From Sphingomonas sp. BGYR3 (GTDB lineage: Bacteria > Pseudomonadota > Alphaproteobacteria > Sphingomonadales > Sphingomonadaceae), in contig NZ_JANZNT010000001.1 of the NCBI RefSeq assembly GCF_025153455.1, forward strand, positions 248,001-312,000: a stretch of DNA of 64,000 nucleotides, in the 5' to 3' direction. Of the stretch, positions 20,242 through 28,676 are shown piece by piece. The notes beneath the pieces are model-generated. The model was not told the origin of the DNA, made no database searches, and saw nothing but the letters and a program-made list of their open reading frames with translations. The first letter of the stretch is position 1; each line of letters begins with the position of its first letter. A program made the position numbers and the translations under genes.

Positions 20242-20867
20242 CGCAGCATTCCCATCAGATAGACAAAGGTGAAGACGCCGATCCAGATTACATCCAGAAA
20301 GTGCCAGAACAGGCTGAGGCACGCCACACGGCGCTGATTGGCAGGATTAAGGCCGTGAACGCCCAGCTGAACGATCAGGGTTACCAGCCAGATCAGACCG
20401 AAGGTGACGTGCAGGCCGTGCGTTCCGACCAGCGTGAAAAAGGCGGAAAGGAACGCGCTGCGCTGGGGCGTCGCGCCGATATGGATCAGGTGGGCGAACT
20501 CATACAGCTCGATCGCTAGGAACGCGGCACCGAACAGACCAGTAATCGCCAGCCAGGTCTGCGTGCCGCGTACGCGCCCCGCCTGCATCTGGATCATGGC
20601 AAAGCCATAGGTGATCGACGAAAACAGCAGCATCGCGGTGTTGAGCGCGACCAGCGGCAGATCGAACAGATCGCGAGGGGCTGGCCCGGCGGCGAAATTG
20701 CCGCCGAGCACGGCGTAGCAGGCGAACAGGATCGCAAAGATGAGGCAGTCGCTCATCAGATAGATCCAGAAGCCCAGCATGGTGCTGTGCCCTTCGGGAT
20801 GCGGATGCTCGTCCAGCTCGAAATATTCGGTCCGTTCGCCGCCCGCCGGGATCGTGGTGGTGCTCAT
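20238..20867 (-). CDS. cyoC: Cytochrome o ubiquinol oxidase subunit III
   Basis: This 209-aa subunit has five transmembrane helices, starting at [20 protein letters not shown]. The motifs [22 protein letters not shown] and [19 protein letters not shown] are typical of heme-copper oxidase subunit III. ATG 20867 lies 5 bp after the cyoB stop. Upstream in-frame sequence to 21161 is antisense-like and is not part of the protein. Confidence 0.95.
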   Translation of the reverse strand: MSTTTIPAGGERTEYFELDEHPHPEGHSTMLGFWIYLMSDCLIFAILFACYAVLGGNFAAGPAPRDLFDLPLVALNTAMLLFSSITYGFAMIQMQAGRVRGTQTWLAITGLFGAAFLAIELYEFAHLIHIGATPQRSAFLSAFFTLVGTHGLHVTFGLIWLVTLIVQLGVHGLNPANQRRVACLSLFWHFLDVIWIGVFTFVYLMGMLR

Positions 20868-20872
20868 CGCCC

Positions 20873-22882
20873 TTACGCCTCCAAAGCGGCAAGCTGACGG
20901 GTACGATCGCCCTCTGTCGCCGCGACCTCGCTGGCGGGGATGTGATAATCCCGCCGATAGTTGAAGGTGTGGACGATGGCCGCCCCGATGATCCCGACAA
21001 AGCTGGCGGCGGCAAGCCACCAGATGTGCCAGACCAGGGCAAAGCCGCACACCGCGCTGATCCCGGCGATGACGACGCCTGCACCGGTATTGGCGGGCAT
21101 ATGGATGTCCTTGTACCCGTCGACCGGCCGTTCCACGCCAGCGGCCTTCATGTCGTACCATGCGTCCAGCTTGTGGATGCGGGGCGTGAACGCGAAGTTA
21201 TAGGCCGGCGGGGGCGAGCTGGTCGCCCATTCCAGCGTCCGGCCGTTCCACGGATCGCCGGTTTCCTCGCGCAATTCCTCACGCTTCCAGATGCTGACCG
21301 CGAACTGGACCAGCATGGCGCCGATACCCGCCGCGATCATCGCCGCGCCGATGCCGGCAATGACGAACCAGATCTGGTAGGACGGATCGTCGAACACGCG
21401 CATCCGGCGGGTGACGCCCATCAGGCCAAGGACGTAGAGCGGGGCAAAGGCGACCCAGAAACCGGGGACCCAGCACCAGAAGCTGACCTTGCCCCAGAAC
21501 TGGTTCAGCTTGAAGCCGAACGCCTTGGGCCACCAGTAATTGATCGCCGCAAAGATGCCGAACAGTACGCCGCCGATGATCACATTGTGGAAATGCGCGA
21601 TCAGGAACAGCGAGTTGTGCAGCACGAAGTCGGCCGGCGGCACCGCGAGCAGCACGCCGGTCATCCCGCCGACCGTAAAGGTCAGCATGAAGGCAACCGT
21701 CCACATCATCGGCAGTTCGAACCGGATGCGGCCGCGGTACATGGTGAACAGCCAGTTGAAGAGCTTGGCACCCGTCGGGATCGAGATCACCATGGTGGTG
21801 ATGCCGAAGAAGCTGTTGACGCTGGCGCCCGATCCCATCGTGAAGAAGTGGTGCAGCCACACGACATAGGACAGGATCGTGATGACGACCGTCGCATAGA
21901 CCATCGAGGTGTACCCGAAGAGCTTCTTGCCCGAAAAGGTCGAGACGACTTCGCTGAACACGCCGAACAGCGGCAGGATCAGGATGTACACCTCCGGGTG
22001 GCCCCAGATCCAGATGAGGTTGACATACATCATCGACGACCCGCCAAAGTCGTTCGTGAAGAAGTTGGTGCCGGCATAGCGGTCCAGACCCAGCAGGGCG
22101 AGCACGGCGGTCAGCACCGGGAAGCTGGCGACGATCAGGATATTGGCGCACAGCGAGGTCCAGGTGAACACGGGCATCTTCATCAGGCCCATGCCGGGTG
22201 CCCGCATCTTCAGGATCGTGACGATCAGGTTGATGCCCGACAAGGTCGTGCCGACCCCCGCGATTTGCAGCGCCCAGATATAGTAATCCACACCGACGCT
22301 GGGGCTGTACGAAATGCCCGACAGCGGGGGATAGGCAAGCCAGCCGGTCGCGGCGAACTCACCCACGAACAGCGACGCCATGGTCAGGCCAGCGCCCGCG
22401 GCCGTCATCCAGAAGCTGAAATTATTGAGGAACGGGAAGCTGACGTCCCGCGCGCCGATCTGCAGCGGCACGACATAGTTCATCAGACCGGTGATGAACG
22501 GCATCGCTACGAAGAAGATCATGATGACGCCGTGCGCCGTGAAGATCTGGTCGTAATGGTGCGCGTCCAGATAGCCTTCCGATCCGTTAAAGGCCATCGC
22601 CTGTTGCAGCCGCATCATGATCGCGTCGGCAAAGCCCCGCAGGAACATGACCAGGCCGAGGATCATGTACATGATCCCGATCTTCTTGTGATCGACGGTG
22701 GTGAACCACTCCTTCCAGAGATAGCCCCACAGGCGATAGCGGGTAATCAGACCGAGCAGGCCGACGCCGCCGATGATGACGACCACCATGGTGGTCAACA
22801 CGATCGGGTCGTGCGGCAGGGCATTCCATGACAGCTTGCCAAGGAGGAAGGTCGGTTCTGCGGCGGAGGTCGAAATGGTCAT
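20873..22882 (-). CDS. cyoB: Cytochrome o ubiquinol oxidase subunit I
   Basis: This 669-aa catalytic subunit reduces oxygen at a heme/CuB centre and pumps protons. Ligand motifs are present: [10 protein letters not shown] (low-spin heme His), [12 protein letters not shown] (CuB His with the cross-linked Tyr), HHFFTMG (CuB His pair) and [11 protein letters not shown] (heme His residues). It has the extra N- and C-terminal helices typical of bo-type enzymes. ATG 22882 starts [16 protein letters not shown], 14 bp after the cyoA stop. Residues upstream of this in the same frame are not conserved. Confidence 0.96.
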   Translation of the reverse strand: MTISTSAAEPTFLLGKLSWNALPHDPIVLTTMVVVIIGGVGLLGLITRYRLWGYLWKEWFTTVDHKKIGIMYMILGLVMFLRGFADAIMMRLQQAMAFNGSEGYLDAHHYDQIFTAHGVIMIFFVAMPFITGLMNYVVPLQIGARDVSFPFLNNFSFWMTAAGAGLTMASLFVGEFAATGWLAYPPLSGISYSPSVGVDYYIWALQIAGVGTTLSGINLIVTILKMRAPGMGLMKMPVFTWTSLCANILIVASFPVLTAVLALLGLDRYAGTNFFTNDFGGSSMMYVNLIWIWGHPEVYILILPLFGVFSEVVSTFSGKKLFGYTSMVYATVVITILSYVVWLHHFFTMGSGASVNSFFGITTMVISIPTGAKLFNWLFTMYRGRIRFELPMMWTVAFMLTFTVGGMTGVLLAVPPADFVLHNSLFLIAHFHNVIIGGVLFGIFAAINYWWPKAFGFKLNQFWGKVSFWCWVPGFWVAFAPLYVLGLMGVTRRMRVFDDPSYQIWFVIAGIGAAMIAAGIGAMLVQFAVSIWKREELREETGDPWNGRTLEWATSSPPPAYNFAFTPRIHKLDAWYDMKAAGVERPVDGYKDIHMPANTGAGVVIAGISAVCGFALVWHIWWLAAASFVGIIGAAIVHTFNYRRDYHIPASEVAATEGDRTRQLAALEA

Positions 22883-22896
22883 CTCAGCACCGTTGT

Positions 22897-24093
22897 TCAG
22901 GAAAGCGGAACAGGATTGATCTGGGCGGTGGCAGGGCCATTGGCAGCCCCAGCGCGCGGACGCGGCAGCCCGGCACCAATCAGCGGGGTCAGATCGACCC
23001 GGCGGACCATTGCGGCGGCAACGCCCTTGCCCAGCATATCGGGGTTCGTACAAAGCTCGGCGACATAGGCTTTGGTCTCCGTAGCGGCGGTGCGCTGGTC
23101 ATTCGAACCCCGCGCACGCGCCTTGTCATATTCGAGCTGGCGAACATTATAGAGGCCGGCGCGGCCCATGCCGCCCTTGGCATCGATCGCCATCATGTCG
23201 TGCATGCACATCTTGCCCGGCTCGACGCACAGGTTGACGATCCGGTCGAACAGGCCGCGCTCGACCGAGGCGAACCGCATCACCGGGGCCTTCACACTCG
23301 GCTTTTCAAGCTTCAGATATGCCGCACGGTCGAGCGATAGGCTGCTGCCGCGCGCGCCGGCGGCCCAGGCGTCGAACCCGGCCTGGTCCAGGCTCTTCAC
23401 GGCAAAGCGCATGTTCGAAAAGCCGGCGCCGGAATAGTTGGCGGAAAATCCGGTAAAGTTACCGCGTTCGTTCAGGACGCCGTGCAGCTTCGTTTCCATG
23501 CCGGGCATCGCATAGATCTGACCCGCCATTGCAGGCACGTAAAAGCTGTTCATCACCGACGAGGACGAAATGCGAAACTGCACCGGCCGATCGACCGGCA
23601 ACGCCAGTTCGTTCACGCTGGCGACGCCCAGTTCGGGATAGATGAACAGCCATTTCCAGTTGAGCGCCACCACCTGCACCTCCATCGGCGCGGTGGTCGC
23701 GGCAACGACCTTGCCGGGCGCAGTGCGCGCGAGCGGGCGATAGGGGTCGAGCAGATGGGTGCCGACCCAGGTCAGCGCGCCAAGGCAGATGATGATCATC
23801 AGCGGCGCGGCCCAGATCAGCAGTTCCAGCTGCGTCGAATGGTCCCAATCGGGCTTGTAGGTCGCGGCCTTGTTACCCGCGCGATACCGCCACGCAAAAA
23901 CTGCCGTCGCCGCCATGACCGGCACAATGATGAGCAGCATCAGCGCCGTCGACATCATCACCAGATTGCCCTGTTGCCGGGCGACATCGCCCGCCGGATC
24001 AAGGACGATCAGGTTGCAAGCGCCCAGCATCGGCAGGGCGAGGAGCGGAAGGATCGCGCGGGCGGAGCGCGGCAATGACGGATTCAGGGTCAT
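22897..24093 (-). CDS. cyoA: Cytochrome o ubiquinol oxidase subunit II
   Basis: This 398-aa lipoprotein subunit has a signal peptide ending in a lipobox (LPMLGACN), two membrane helices, and a periplasmic cupredoxin domain ([19 protein letters not shown]). The CuA ligand set of cytochrome c oxidases is missing from [20 protein letters not shown], so the complex takes electrons from quinol. Like many alphaproteobacterial CyoA it has an extended C-terminal tail with [19 protein letters not shown] 24093 begins [13 protein letters not shown] perfect palindrome lies 36 bp upstream. Confidence 0.95.
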   Translation of the reverse strand: MTLNPSLPRSARAILPLLALPMLGACNLIVLDPAGDVARQQGNLVMMSTALMLLIIVPVMAATAVFAWRYRAGNKAATYKPDWDHSTQLELLIWAAPLMIIICLGALTWVGTHLLDPYRPLARTAPGKVVAATTAPMEVQVVALNWKWLFIYPELGVASVNELALPVDRPVQFRISSSSVMNSFYVPAMAGQIYAMPGMETKLHGVLNERGNFTGFSANYSGAGFSNMRFAVKSLDQAGFDAWAAGARGSSLSLDRAAYLKLEKPSVKAPVMRFASVERGLFDRIVNLCVEPGKMCMHDMMAIDAKGGMGRAGLYNVRQLEYDKARARGSNDQRTAATETKAYVAELCTNPDMLGKGVAAAMVRRVDLTPLIGAGLPRPRAGAANGPATAQINPVPLS

Positions 24094-24128
24094 GACGGTC
24101 CATCTATGCTGGTCCGGCGAACAGCGAC

Positions 24129-24147
24129 ATTGGACATTTTGTCCAAT
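24129..24147. promoter_or_regulatory. Perfect palindrome between cyoA and the MHS transporter
   Basis: ATTGGACA and TGTCCAAT form 8-bp perfect inverted arms around a TTT spacer. The site lies 36 bp upstream of cyoA and 102 bp upstream of the divergent transporter start. Size and position suit a dimeric regulator controlling the oxidase operon, the transporter, or both. I do not recognise the regulator from the site. Confidence 0.6.
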
Positions 24148-24248
24148 ACCGCGCACGCCGATAAAACGGCAAAGCACCAAAACGGTCGTGATGCGTTATG
24201 GTTCGCAACACCCCGGAATATTGCCAGTCAGCCCGTGGAAACCCGCTT

Positions 24249-25571
24249 ATGACCGCCACCGCCGCCCAGACCACCGAAGCAGAGCGCGACGCCCGCGAAG
24301 TCAATACGGGCGGCCACGGCATTGCGCCCGGCGAAATCGCCATTGGCGTCATCATTGGCCGGACGTCGGAGTTTTTCGACTTCTTCGTCTATGCCATCGC
24401 ATCGGTGCTGGTGTTTCCGAAACTTGTGTTTCCCTATCTCGATCCGCTGTCCGGCACCTTGTGGTCGTTCGCCGTCTTTGCGCTGGCATTCATGGCGCGG
24501 CCGGTCGGCACGGCTTTCTTTACCTGGGTGGACACCGCCTATGGTCGCGGCGCCAAGCTGACCGTCGCCTTGTTCCTGCTGGGCGGATCGACTGCGGCAA
24601 TCGCGTTTCTGCCGGGTCACGCCAGCATTGGCGTTGGATCGGCGCTGTTGCTGGCGCTGTTCCGCATGGGTCAGGGCGTGGCGCTGGGCGGTTCCTGGGA
24701 CGGGCTCGCATCGCTGCTCGCGATCAACGCACCCGAGGATCGGCGTGGATGGTATGCCATGATCCCGCAGCTTGGCGCGCCGCTTGGCCTGATCGTTGCC
24801 AGCCTGTTGTTCGCGTTCCTGATCGCTGCCCTGCCTGCGGAGGATTTCGTCGCCTGGGGCTGGCGCTATCCCTTCTTCGTCGCCTTTGCGATCAACGTGG
24901 TGGCGCTGTTCGCCCGGTTGCGCATTGTCGTGACGCCCGAATATGGCGAATTGTTCGAAAAGCGCACGCTTCAGCCCGCGCCGGTGATCCAGACGATCCG
25001 CACCGAATGGCGGGTGATCGTGCTGGGCGCATTTGCGCCGCTGGCCAGCTTTGCCATGTTCCACATGGTAACCGTCTATCCGCTGAGTTGGGTATTCCTG
25101 TTCACCAACGAATCCCCCGTCCGGTTCCTGCTGATTGAAGCGGCCGCCGCTGCAGTGGGCGTGCTGGCCATCCTGGCGTCGGGCAAGCTGGCCGACCGCT
25201 ATGGTCGCCGCAATGTGCTGGCCGCAACGGCCGTTGCGATCGCGGCGTTCAGCGGCTTTGCCCCGCAGCTGCTGGATGCCGGCGGCATTGGCGAGGCGGT
25301 GTTCATGTTTGCCGGGTTCATCCTGCTCGGTCTGGCATTCGGCCAGTCGTCGGGTGCCTTGTCGGCCAGCTTTACGCAAAAGCGCCGCTACACGGGGTCT
25401 GCTCTGACGTCCGATCTTGCCTGGCTGTTCGGGGCGGGTTTCGCGCCGCTGGCGGCACTGTGGCTGTCGGCCAACTACGGGCTGATCGCGTCCGGTACCT
25501 ATCTGCTGTCCGGCTCTGTCGCCACGCTGGCCGCGTTGTGGCTCAATCGCGAACTCGGCAAGCAGCAGTAA
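24249..25571 (+). CDS. MFS transporter, metabolite:H+ symporter (MHS) type
   Basis: This 440-aa protein has about twelve membrane helices. Near the N-terminus, GVIIGRTSEFFDFFVYAIAS matches the MHS-family signature (usually G..xE.YDF). FRMGQGVALGGSWDG and KLADRYGRRNVLAA correspond to conserved MFS loops. MHS members carry organic acids, osmolytes or aromatic acids with protons, and the substrate cannot be named. ATG 24249 (MTATAAQTTEAERDA) fits better than the in-frame ATG at 24198, which has no ribosome site. It is divergent from cyoABCD. Confidence 0.88.
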   Translation: MTATAAQTTEAERDAREVNTGGHGIAPGEIAIGVIIGRTSEFFDFFVYAIASVLVFPKLVFPYLDPLSGTLWSFAVFALAFMARPVGTAFFTWVDTAYGRGAKLTVALFLLGGSTAAIAFLPGHASIGVGSALLLALFRMGQGVALGGSWDGLASLLAINAPEDRRGWYAMIPQLGAPLGLIVASLLFAFLIAALPAEDFVAWGWRYPFFVAFAINVVALFARLRIVVTPEYGELFEKRTLQPAPVIQTIRTEWRVIVLGAFAPLASFAMFHMVTVYPLSWVFLFTNESPVRFLLIEAAAAAVGVLAILASGKLADRYGRRNVLAATAVAIAAFSGFAPQLLDAGGIGEAVFMFAGFILLGLAFGQSSGALSASFTQKRRYTGSALTSDLAWLFGAGFAPLAALWLSANYGLIASGTYLLSGSVATLAALWLNRELGKQQ

Positions 25572-25580
25572 GGGGTCGGG

Positions 25581-25778
25581 ATGTTCGTCAGCTTCGACCC
25601 CGACTGGCCTCCGCCTTACGATCCGCCGCCGCCTCCGCGCCGCCGGCCGTTGCGCCGGATCGACCGGCAACAGGAAAAGCGCCTGTTTCAGGCGGTTGCC
25701 TTCAACATCGTCCTGCTGCTGGTCGCGCCGATCGGCGGAGCGACCCTGTTTCTGGCGTTCAGCCGCCTGTTCGGCTGA
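25581..25778 (+). CDS. Small proline-rich single-pass membrane protein, unknown
   Basis: This 65-aa protein begins nine bases after the transporter stop, with AAGGGGT as ribosome site. The N-terminal half is proline/arginine-rich (PPPYDPPPPPRRRPLRR) and the C-terminal half is one hydrophobic helix (FNIVLLLVAPIGGATLFLAF). This resembles small conserved sphingomonad membrane proteins, but I cannot assign a function. It may be co-transcribed with the transporter. Confidence 0.6.
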   Translation: MFVSFDPDWPPPYDPPPPPRRRPLRRIDRQQEKRLFQAVAFNIVLLLVAPIGGATLFLAFSRLFG

Positions 25779-25911
25779 CTGCTTCAGGCCGCGTCAGCAC
25801 AGTCATTTTACGACAAGCAGACGGACAGCTATCGAGGTCCGTATTGCCGACTGCGCTGCGGCGAACCAAGGGTTCTGCCTTCGTTGCAGTATGTACAATC
25901 GCCGGGGAAAA

Positions 25912-25957
25912 TGGTGGACGCACTAGGGCTCGAACCTAGGACCCGCTGATTAAGAGC
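25912..25957 (-). other. 3' remnant of tRNA-Lys(CTT), probable att site
   Basis: Read on the - strand, this is the 3' part of a tRNA: an anticodon loop CTCTTAA followed by TCAGC, the variable region, a complete T arm (CTAGG-TTCGAGC-CCTAG), the acceptor 3' strand TGCGTCC and an encoded ACCA. The 5' half is absent, because the bases before the loop (GGTTCAG) cannot pair with TCAGC and no D arm follows. Such 3' remnants form when an integrase uses the tRNA 3' end as attachment site. The integrase gene starts 145 bp away, which supports this reading. No intact tRNA-Lys is visible on the right side of the island. Confidence 0.8.
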
Positions 25958-26054
25958 TGAACCATATGGGTTCGTGCGTATCTCGCGACGTATTGATTGC
26001 CGACACTTCTGTGTCATGACGATCCAATCAATTTCAGGTTATTTCTGGTTAAAT

Positions 26055-26069
26055 GCTACCTAAGGTAGC
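26055..26069. promoter_or_regulatory. Inverted repeat upstream of the integrase
   Basis: GCTACC-TAA-GGTAGC is a perfect 6-bp inverted repeat 33 bp upstream of the integrase ATG, between the tRNA-Lys remnant and the gene. It could be an arm-binding or operator site for integrase expression. No other evidence supports a function. Confidence 0.4.
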
Positions 26070-26101
26070 ACCCAGGGAACCTACATTTGAGAGGAAATCA
26101 A

Positions 26102-27376
26102 ATGGTCGGGCGACCCGCGAAGACGCCAGCTAGCACGCCGGAGAAGAGCAGCCTGCTGCTCACCGAAGCCAAAATCCGGGCGCTGCGACCGCCCAAGGCG
26201 GGGCAGGTGGAATATTGCGATACGCTGGTGCCAGGCCTGCGCGTGCGGATTGGCGTGTCGGGCGCCAAGAGCTTCATTTTGCGCAAGCGCGTTGCGGGGA
26301 AATATTGCACCATCACGCTTGGTCGCTACTCGGAACGCCTGCCGCTTGCCGAGGCGCGCAAGAAGTCGCGACAGATCTTGTCGGACGTGGAGTACAAGGC
26401 CGACCCGGTTGCAGCCTTGCCAAAGCCGCGCGTGCGCCGCGTGGATGGTTATACCGTGCGCGAGCTTTGGCCGAACTACCGCAATGCCAAAGCGCACCTG
26501 CGAAAGATCGACGAGATCGAGCGCGTCTTTAACCGCCATATCCTGCCCGAATTTGGCGATCGCGCTGCCGATGCGATTGCGCGCAGCGAGATCACCAGGT
26601 TCATCGACAAGATCGCCGAAAAGACGCCAGTGATGGCGCGCAACGTACTGTCTGACTTCTCAGCCTTTTACACCTGGGCACTGCCGCGTCTCAACCGATT
26701 GCCGGCCAATCCGTGCCGCGATGCCGGGCGGCCGCCAAAGCCCAAGGCACGCGAGCGCGTCTTGTCGGACCGTGAGATAGGCGCGTTGTGGCATGTGCTC
26801 CATGACGAGGCTGCCCCGTTCGGCCCGGCGATCAAGCTGCTGCTGCTGACGGGCCAACGCCGCAATGAGGTATTCGAGGCCGACCGTGCGGAGTTCGATT
26901 TCGAGCGGCGGCTGTGGACTATCCCGGCTGACCGCGCCAAGAACGGCGTTGCGCATCTGGTGCCGCTATCACCCCAAGTGTTGGATACGATTAGTGCACT
27001 CGTACATGATGAGCGAAGCGATAAGCTCATCCCAGCCCGCGGGAACCCGGAAGCAGGGCCGAGCGGCTTCAGCAAAGCAATGCGCCGCATTCGGGCTGCC
27101 TTGGCGGGACGGCTCGGTGAGCCGGTGCCACACTGGACGCTCCATGATTTGCGCCGAACGATGGCAACCGGCCTCCAGCGGCTCGGTGTCCGGCTTGAGG
27201 TGACCGAGGCGGTATTGAACCATGTGTCCGGCTCGCGTTCCGGCATCGTCGGCGTATACCAGCGGCACAACTATTTTGAAGAGAAGCGAATAGCATTGGC
27301 TGCCTGGTCAAAGGAGGTCCAACGTATCGCACGCAAAGCGTCACGAAATTCCAATCGCCGACAGATTTCGCGATAG
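26102..27376 (+). CDS. P4-type tyrosine integrase
   Basis: This 424-aa site-specific recombinase has an N-terminal DUF4102-like arm domain (LTEAKIRALRPPKAGQ ... DTLVPGLRVRI), a core-binding domain and a C-terminal catalytic domain. The catalytic residues are visible: Arg in LLLTGQRRNEV, HDLRR, His in LNHVSG, and Tyr in VYQRHNY or the preceding GVYQ. ATG 26102 has GAGAGGAAA as ribosome site. An upstream TTG at 26087 is less likely. It reads away from the tRNA-Lys remnant and looks intact, so the left part of the island could have integrated recently. Confidence 0.93.
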   Translation: MVGRPAKTPASTPEKSSLLLTEAKIRALRPPKAGQVEYCDTLVPGLRVRIGVSGAKSFILRKRVAGKYCTITLGRYSERLPLAEARKKSRQILSDVEYKADPVAALPKPRVRRVDGYTVRELWPNYRNAKAHLRKIDEIERVFNRHILPEFGDRAADAIARSEITRFIDKIAEKTPVMARNVLSDFSAFYTWALPRLNRLPANPCRDAGRPPKPKARERVLSDREIGALWHVLHDEAAPFGPAIKLLLLTGQRRNEVFEADRAEFDFERRLWTIPADRAKNGVAHLVPLSPQVLDTISALVHDERSDKLIPARGNPEAGPSGFSKAMRRIRAALAGRLGEPVPHWTLHDLRRTMATGLQRLGVRLEVTEAVLNHVSGSRSGIVGVYQRHNYFEEKRIALAAWSKEVQRIARKASRNSNRRQISR

Positions 27377-27752
27377 CGGATTCTGTCCTATTGTGGCTTA
27401 AGGGTAGAGCATAAAGAGGCGGGTTCTGGGCCGATTGCGGTCAGGCGGGTTCTAGGCGGAACGGCGGCAAAGCAGACGCTTTTTGTGGAGCCCCTCGCTA
27501 ACGCCGAGAGGCTCTGTAATTGGGCCGGCTACGGACTTGCTGTTCGCGGACAGCATTTATGGCAAAGCTGCGTTTGGACCCCGGCCTCGCTCGGTGCAAA
27601 GGAAACAACCGCATTTGGCTGCTAGGCGACAGGCAGCCTAGCCGGACATAGGTTCGTAAATGCGACATGCGGTCGGTCAACTCAACAGCAGACGTCACTT
27701 CGACTGGCAAATCGATGCAATGCGTAAATCAGAACCAAAGGAACATGCGTCG
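27377..27752. other. Gene-free stretch with hairpin and short repeat
   Basis: No convincing gene is seen in these 376 bp between the integrase and zur. Two copies of GGCGGGTTCT lie near 27418-27455. GAGCCCCTCG (27488-27497) and CGAGAGGCTC (27504-27513) form a hairpin with one mismatch and no T-tract. The region may contain the seam between the integrase module and the zinc cassette. Confidence 0.5.
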
Positions 27753-28190
27753 TCAGTTGTGGCATGATAGCACTTCCGAAGGCGGAGAGTTCATCGAGCT
27801 TGTTCTGCCGTCTCCGACACATCGGCAACAATGGCCGGGCAGTTCAACATGATAGCGGGCCGGGTGAAAATCCGCCTGTCGACAGATCTGCCCGAGCCGA
27901 TGATAAACGTCGGCAAGCGGATGAAGCGTCGCCGCGCCGCACTCCGAACAGATAAGGATCAACTGATATTGGCTGGAATTCGCCACCCACGCCTTCAGGC
28001 TGACGATACTGGTCACGCGATTGCGGCATTCAAGCGTCGACAGCGCGCGGTAGACACTGTTGACATGAACGACCCGACCGCAGCGCGCGGCCAGCAACCC
28101 GGCAATCGTGTAGGCAGAGGCCGGGCGCTTGCACTCGATCAGCACGTCATAGACGCGATCGGCCAGCGACGGCTTAATTCGGCCGGGCAT
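27753..28190 (-). CDS. zur: Fur-family zinc uptake regulator (Zur-like)
   Basis: This 145-aa repressor has a winged-helix N-terminal half (YDVLIECKRPASAYTIAGLL, then HVNSVYRALSTL, the Fur-family recognition helix) and a C-terminal metal-binding half. Two Cys pairs, ICSEC and CCRC, would hold the structural zinc. Zn-loaded Zur would repress the divergent cassette through the palindrome at 30997-31021. ATG 28190 lies inside the DUF3299 3' end (17-bp overlap), so zur is the last gene of the - strand operon and may be autoregulated. The last 20 residues after CCRC are not typical of the family and may reflect a downstream junction. Confidence 0.82.
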   Translation of the reverse strand: MPGRIKPSLADRVYDVLIECKRPASAYTIAGLLAARCGRVVHVNSVYRALSTLECRNRVTSIVSLKAWVANSSQYQLILICSECGAATLHPLADVYHRLGQICRQADFHPARYHVELPGHCCRCVGDGRTSSMNSPPSEVLSCHN

Positions 28191-28665
28191 TAGTCAACCG
28201 ATAGAAAATGCCGCTTTCGTCCTGGCCAGTCAGGTTCAGCGTGCCGCTGACGATATGGACCTTTTCCTCGTCCAGCGGGAACGGCGTGCTGGCGATCACC
28301 TCAAGAAACTGGTTGGGCATCGCGTGGAAATGGAACGGGCAACCGGGCGGATAGGCGAGCAGGACGAAGCGCGACTGCTTGGGCTTGGCGTCCAGCGGCA
28401 TCATCCATCCGGCGACCTTGATCTGCTTGCCAGCCAGCGCCTTGACCGCAGGTGAGAACACCGGCTTCGAATAGATGACGCCCTTCACCGTCCGCGTCGT
28501 CTCTTTGGTCAGTTCGAGTGTCTTCCACGATATCCCGCCCGGCGGCGTCGGCGCGGGCAGCCATACCTCGATCGCGCGGGCCGGGCTGAACAGCATCGGC
28601 GCGGCCAGGATCGGCGCTGTCAGCAATGTGCGGCGGCTGAGTTTCTGGAGTGTTTCGGCATTCAT
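28174..28665 (-). CDS. DUF3299 exported protein of zinc cassette
   Basis: This 163-aa protein carries a Tat-type signal (LSRRTLLTAPILAAPML). The mature domain contains GKQIKVAGWMMPLD, RFVLLAYPPGCPFHFHAMPN and VSGTLNL, which fit DUF3299. ATG 28665 has GAGGG at a good distance, and an upstream TTG is also in frame. DUF3299 proteins accompany FtsX-like permease/ATPase pairs in zinc-regulated operons such as zrgABCDE of Vibrio. The conserved CPFHFHAMP cluster of Cys and His could bind metal. It is probably a periplasmic partner of the adjacent ABC system. Its exact role is unknown. Confidence 0.8.
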   Translation of the reverse strand: MNAETLQKLSRRTLLTAPILAAPMLFSPARAIEVWLPAPTPPGGISWKTLELTKETTRTVKGVIYSKPVFSPAVKALAGKQIKVAGWMMPLDAKPKQSRFVLLAYPPGCPFHFHAMPNQFLEVIASTPFPLDEEKVHIVSGTLNLTGQDESGIFYRLTNARPN

Positions 28666-28676
28666 GGTTTCGGCCC

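Noticed and set aside
25912-25960. Full tRNA-Lys gene
   Set aside because: The 5' half, the D arm and the 5' anticodon stem are absent. Only the 3' part from the anticodon loop is present.
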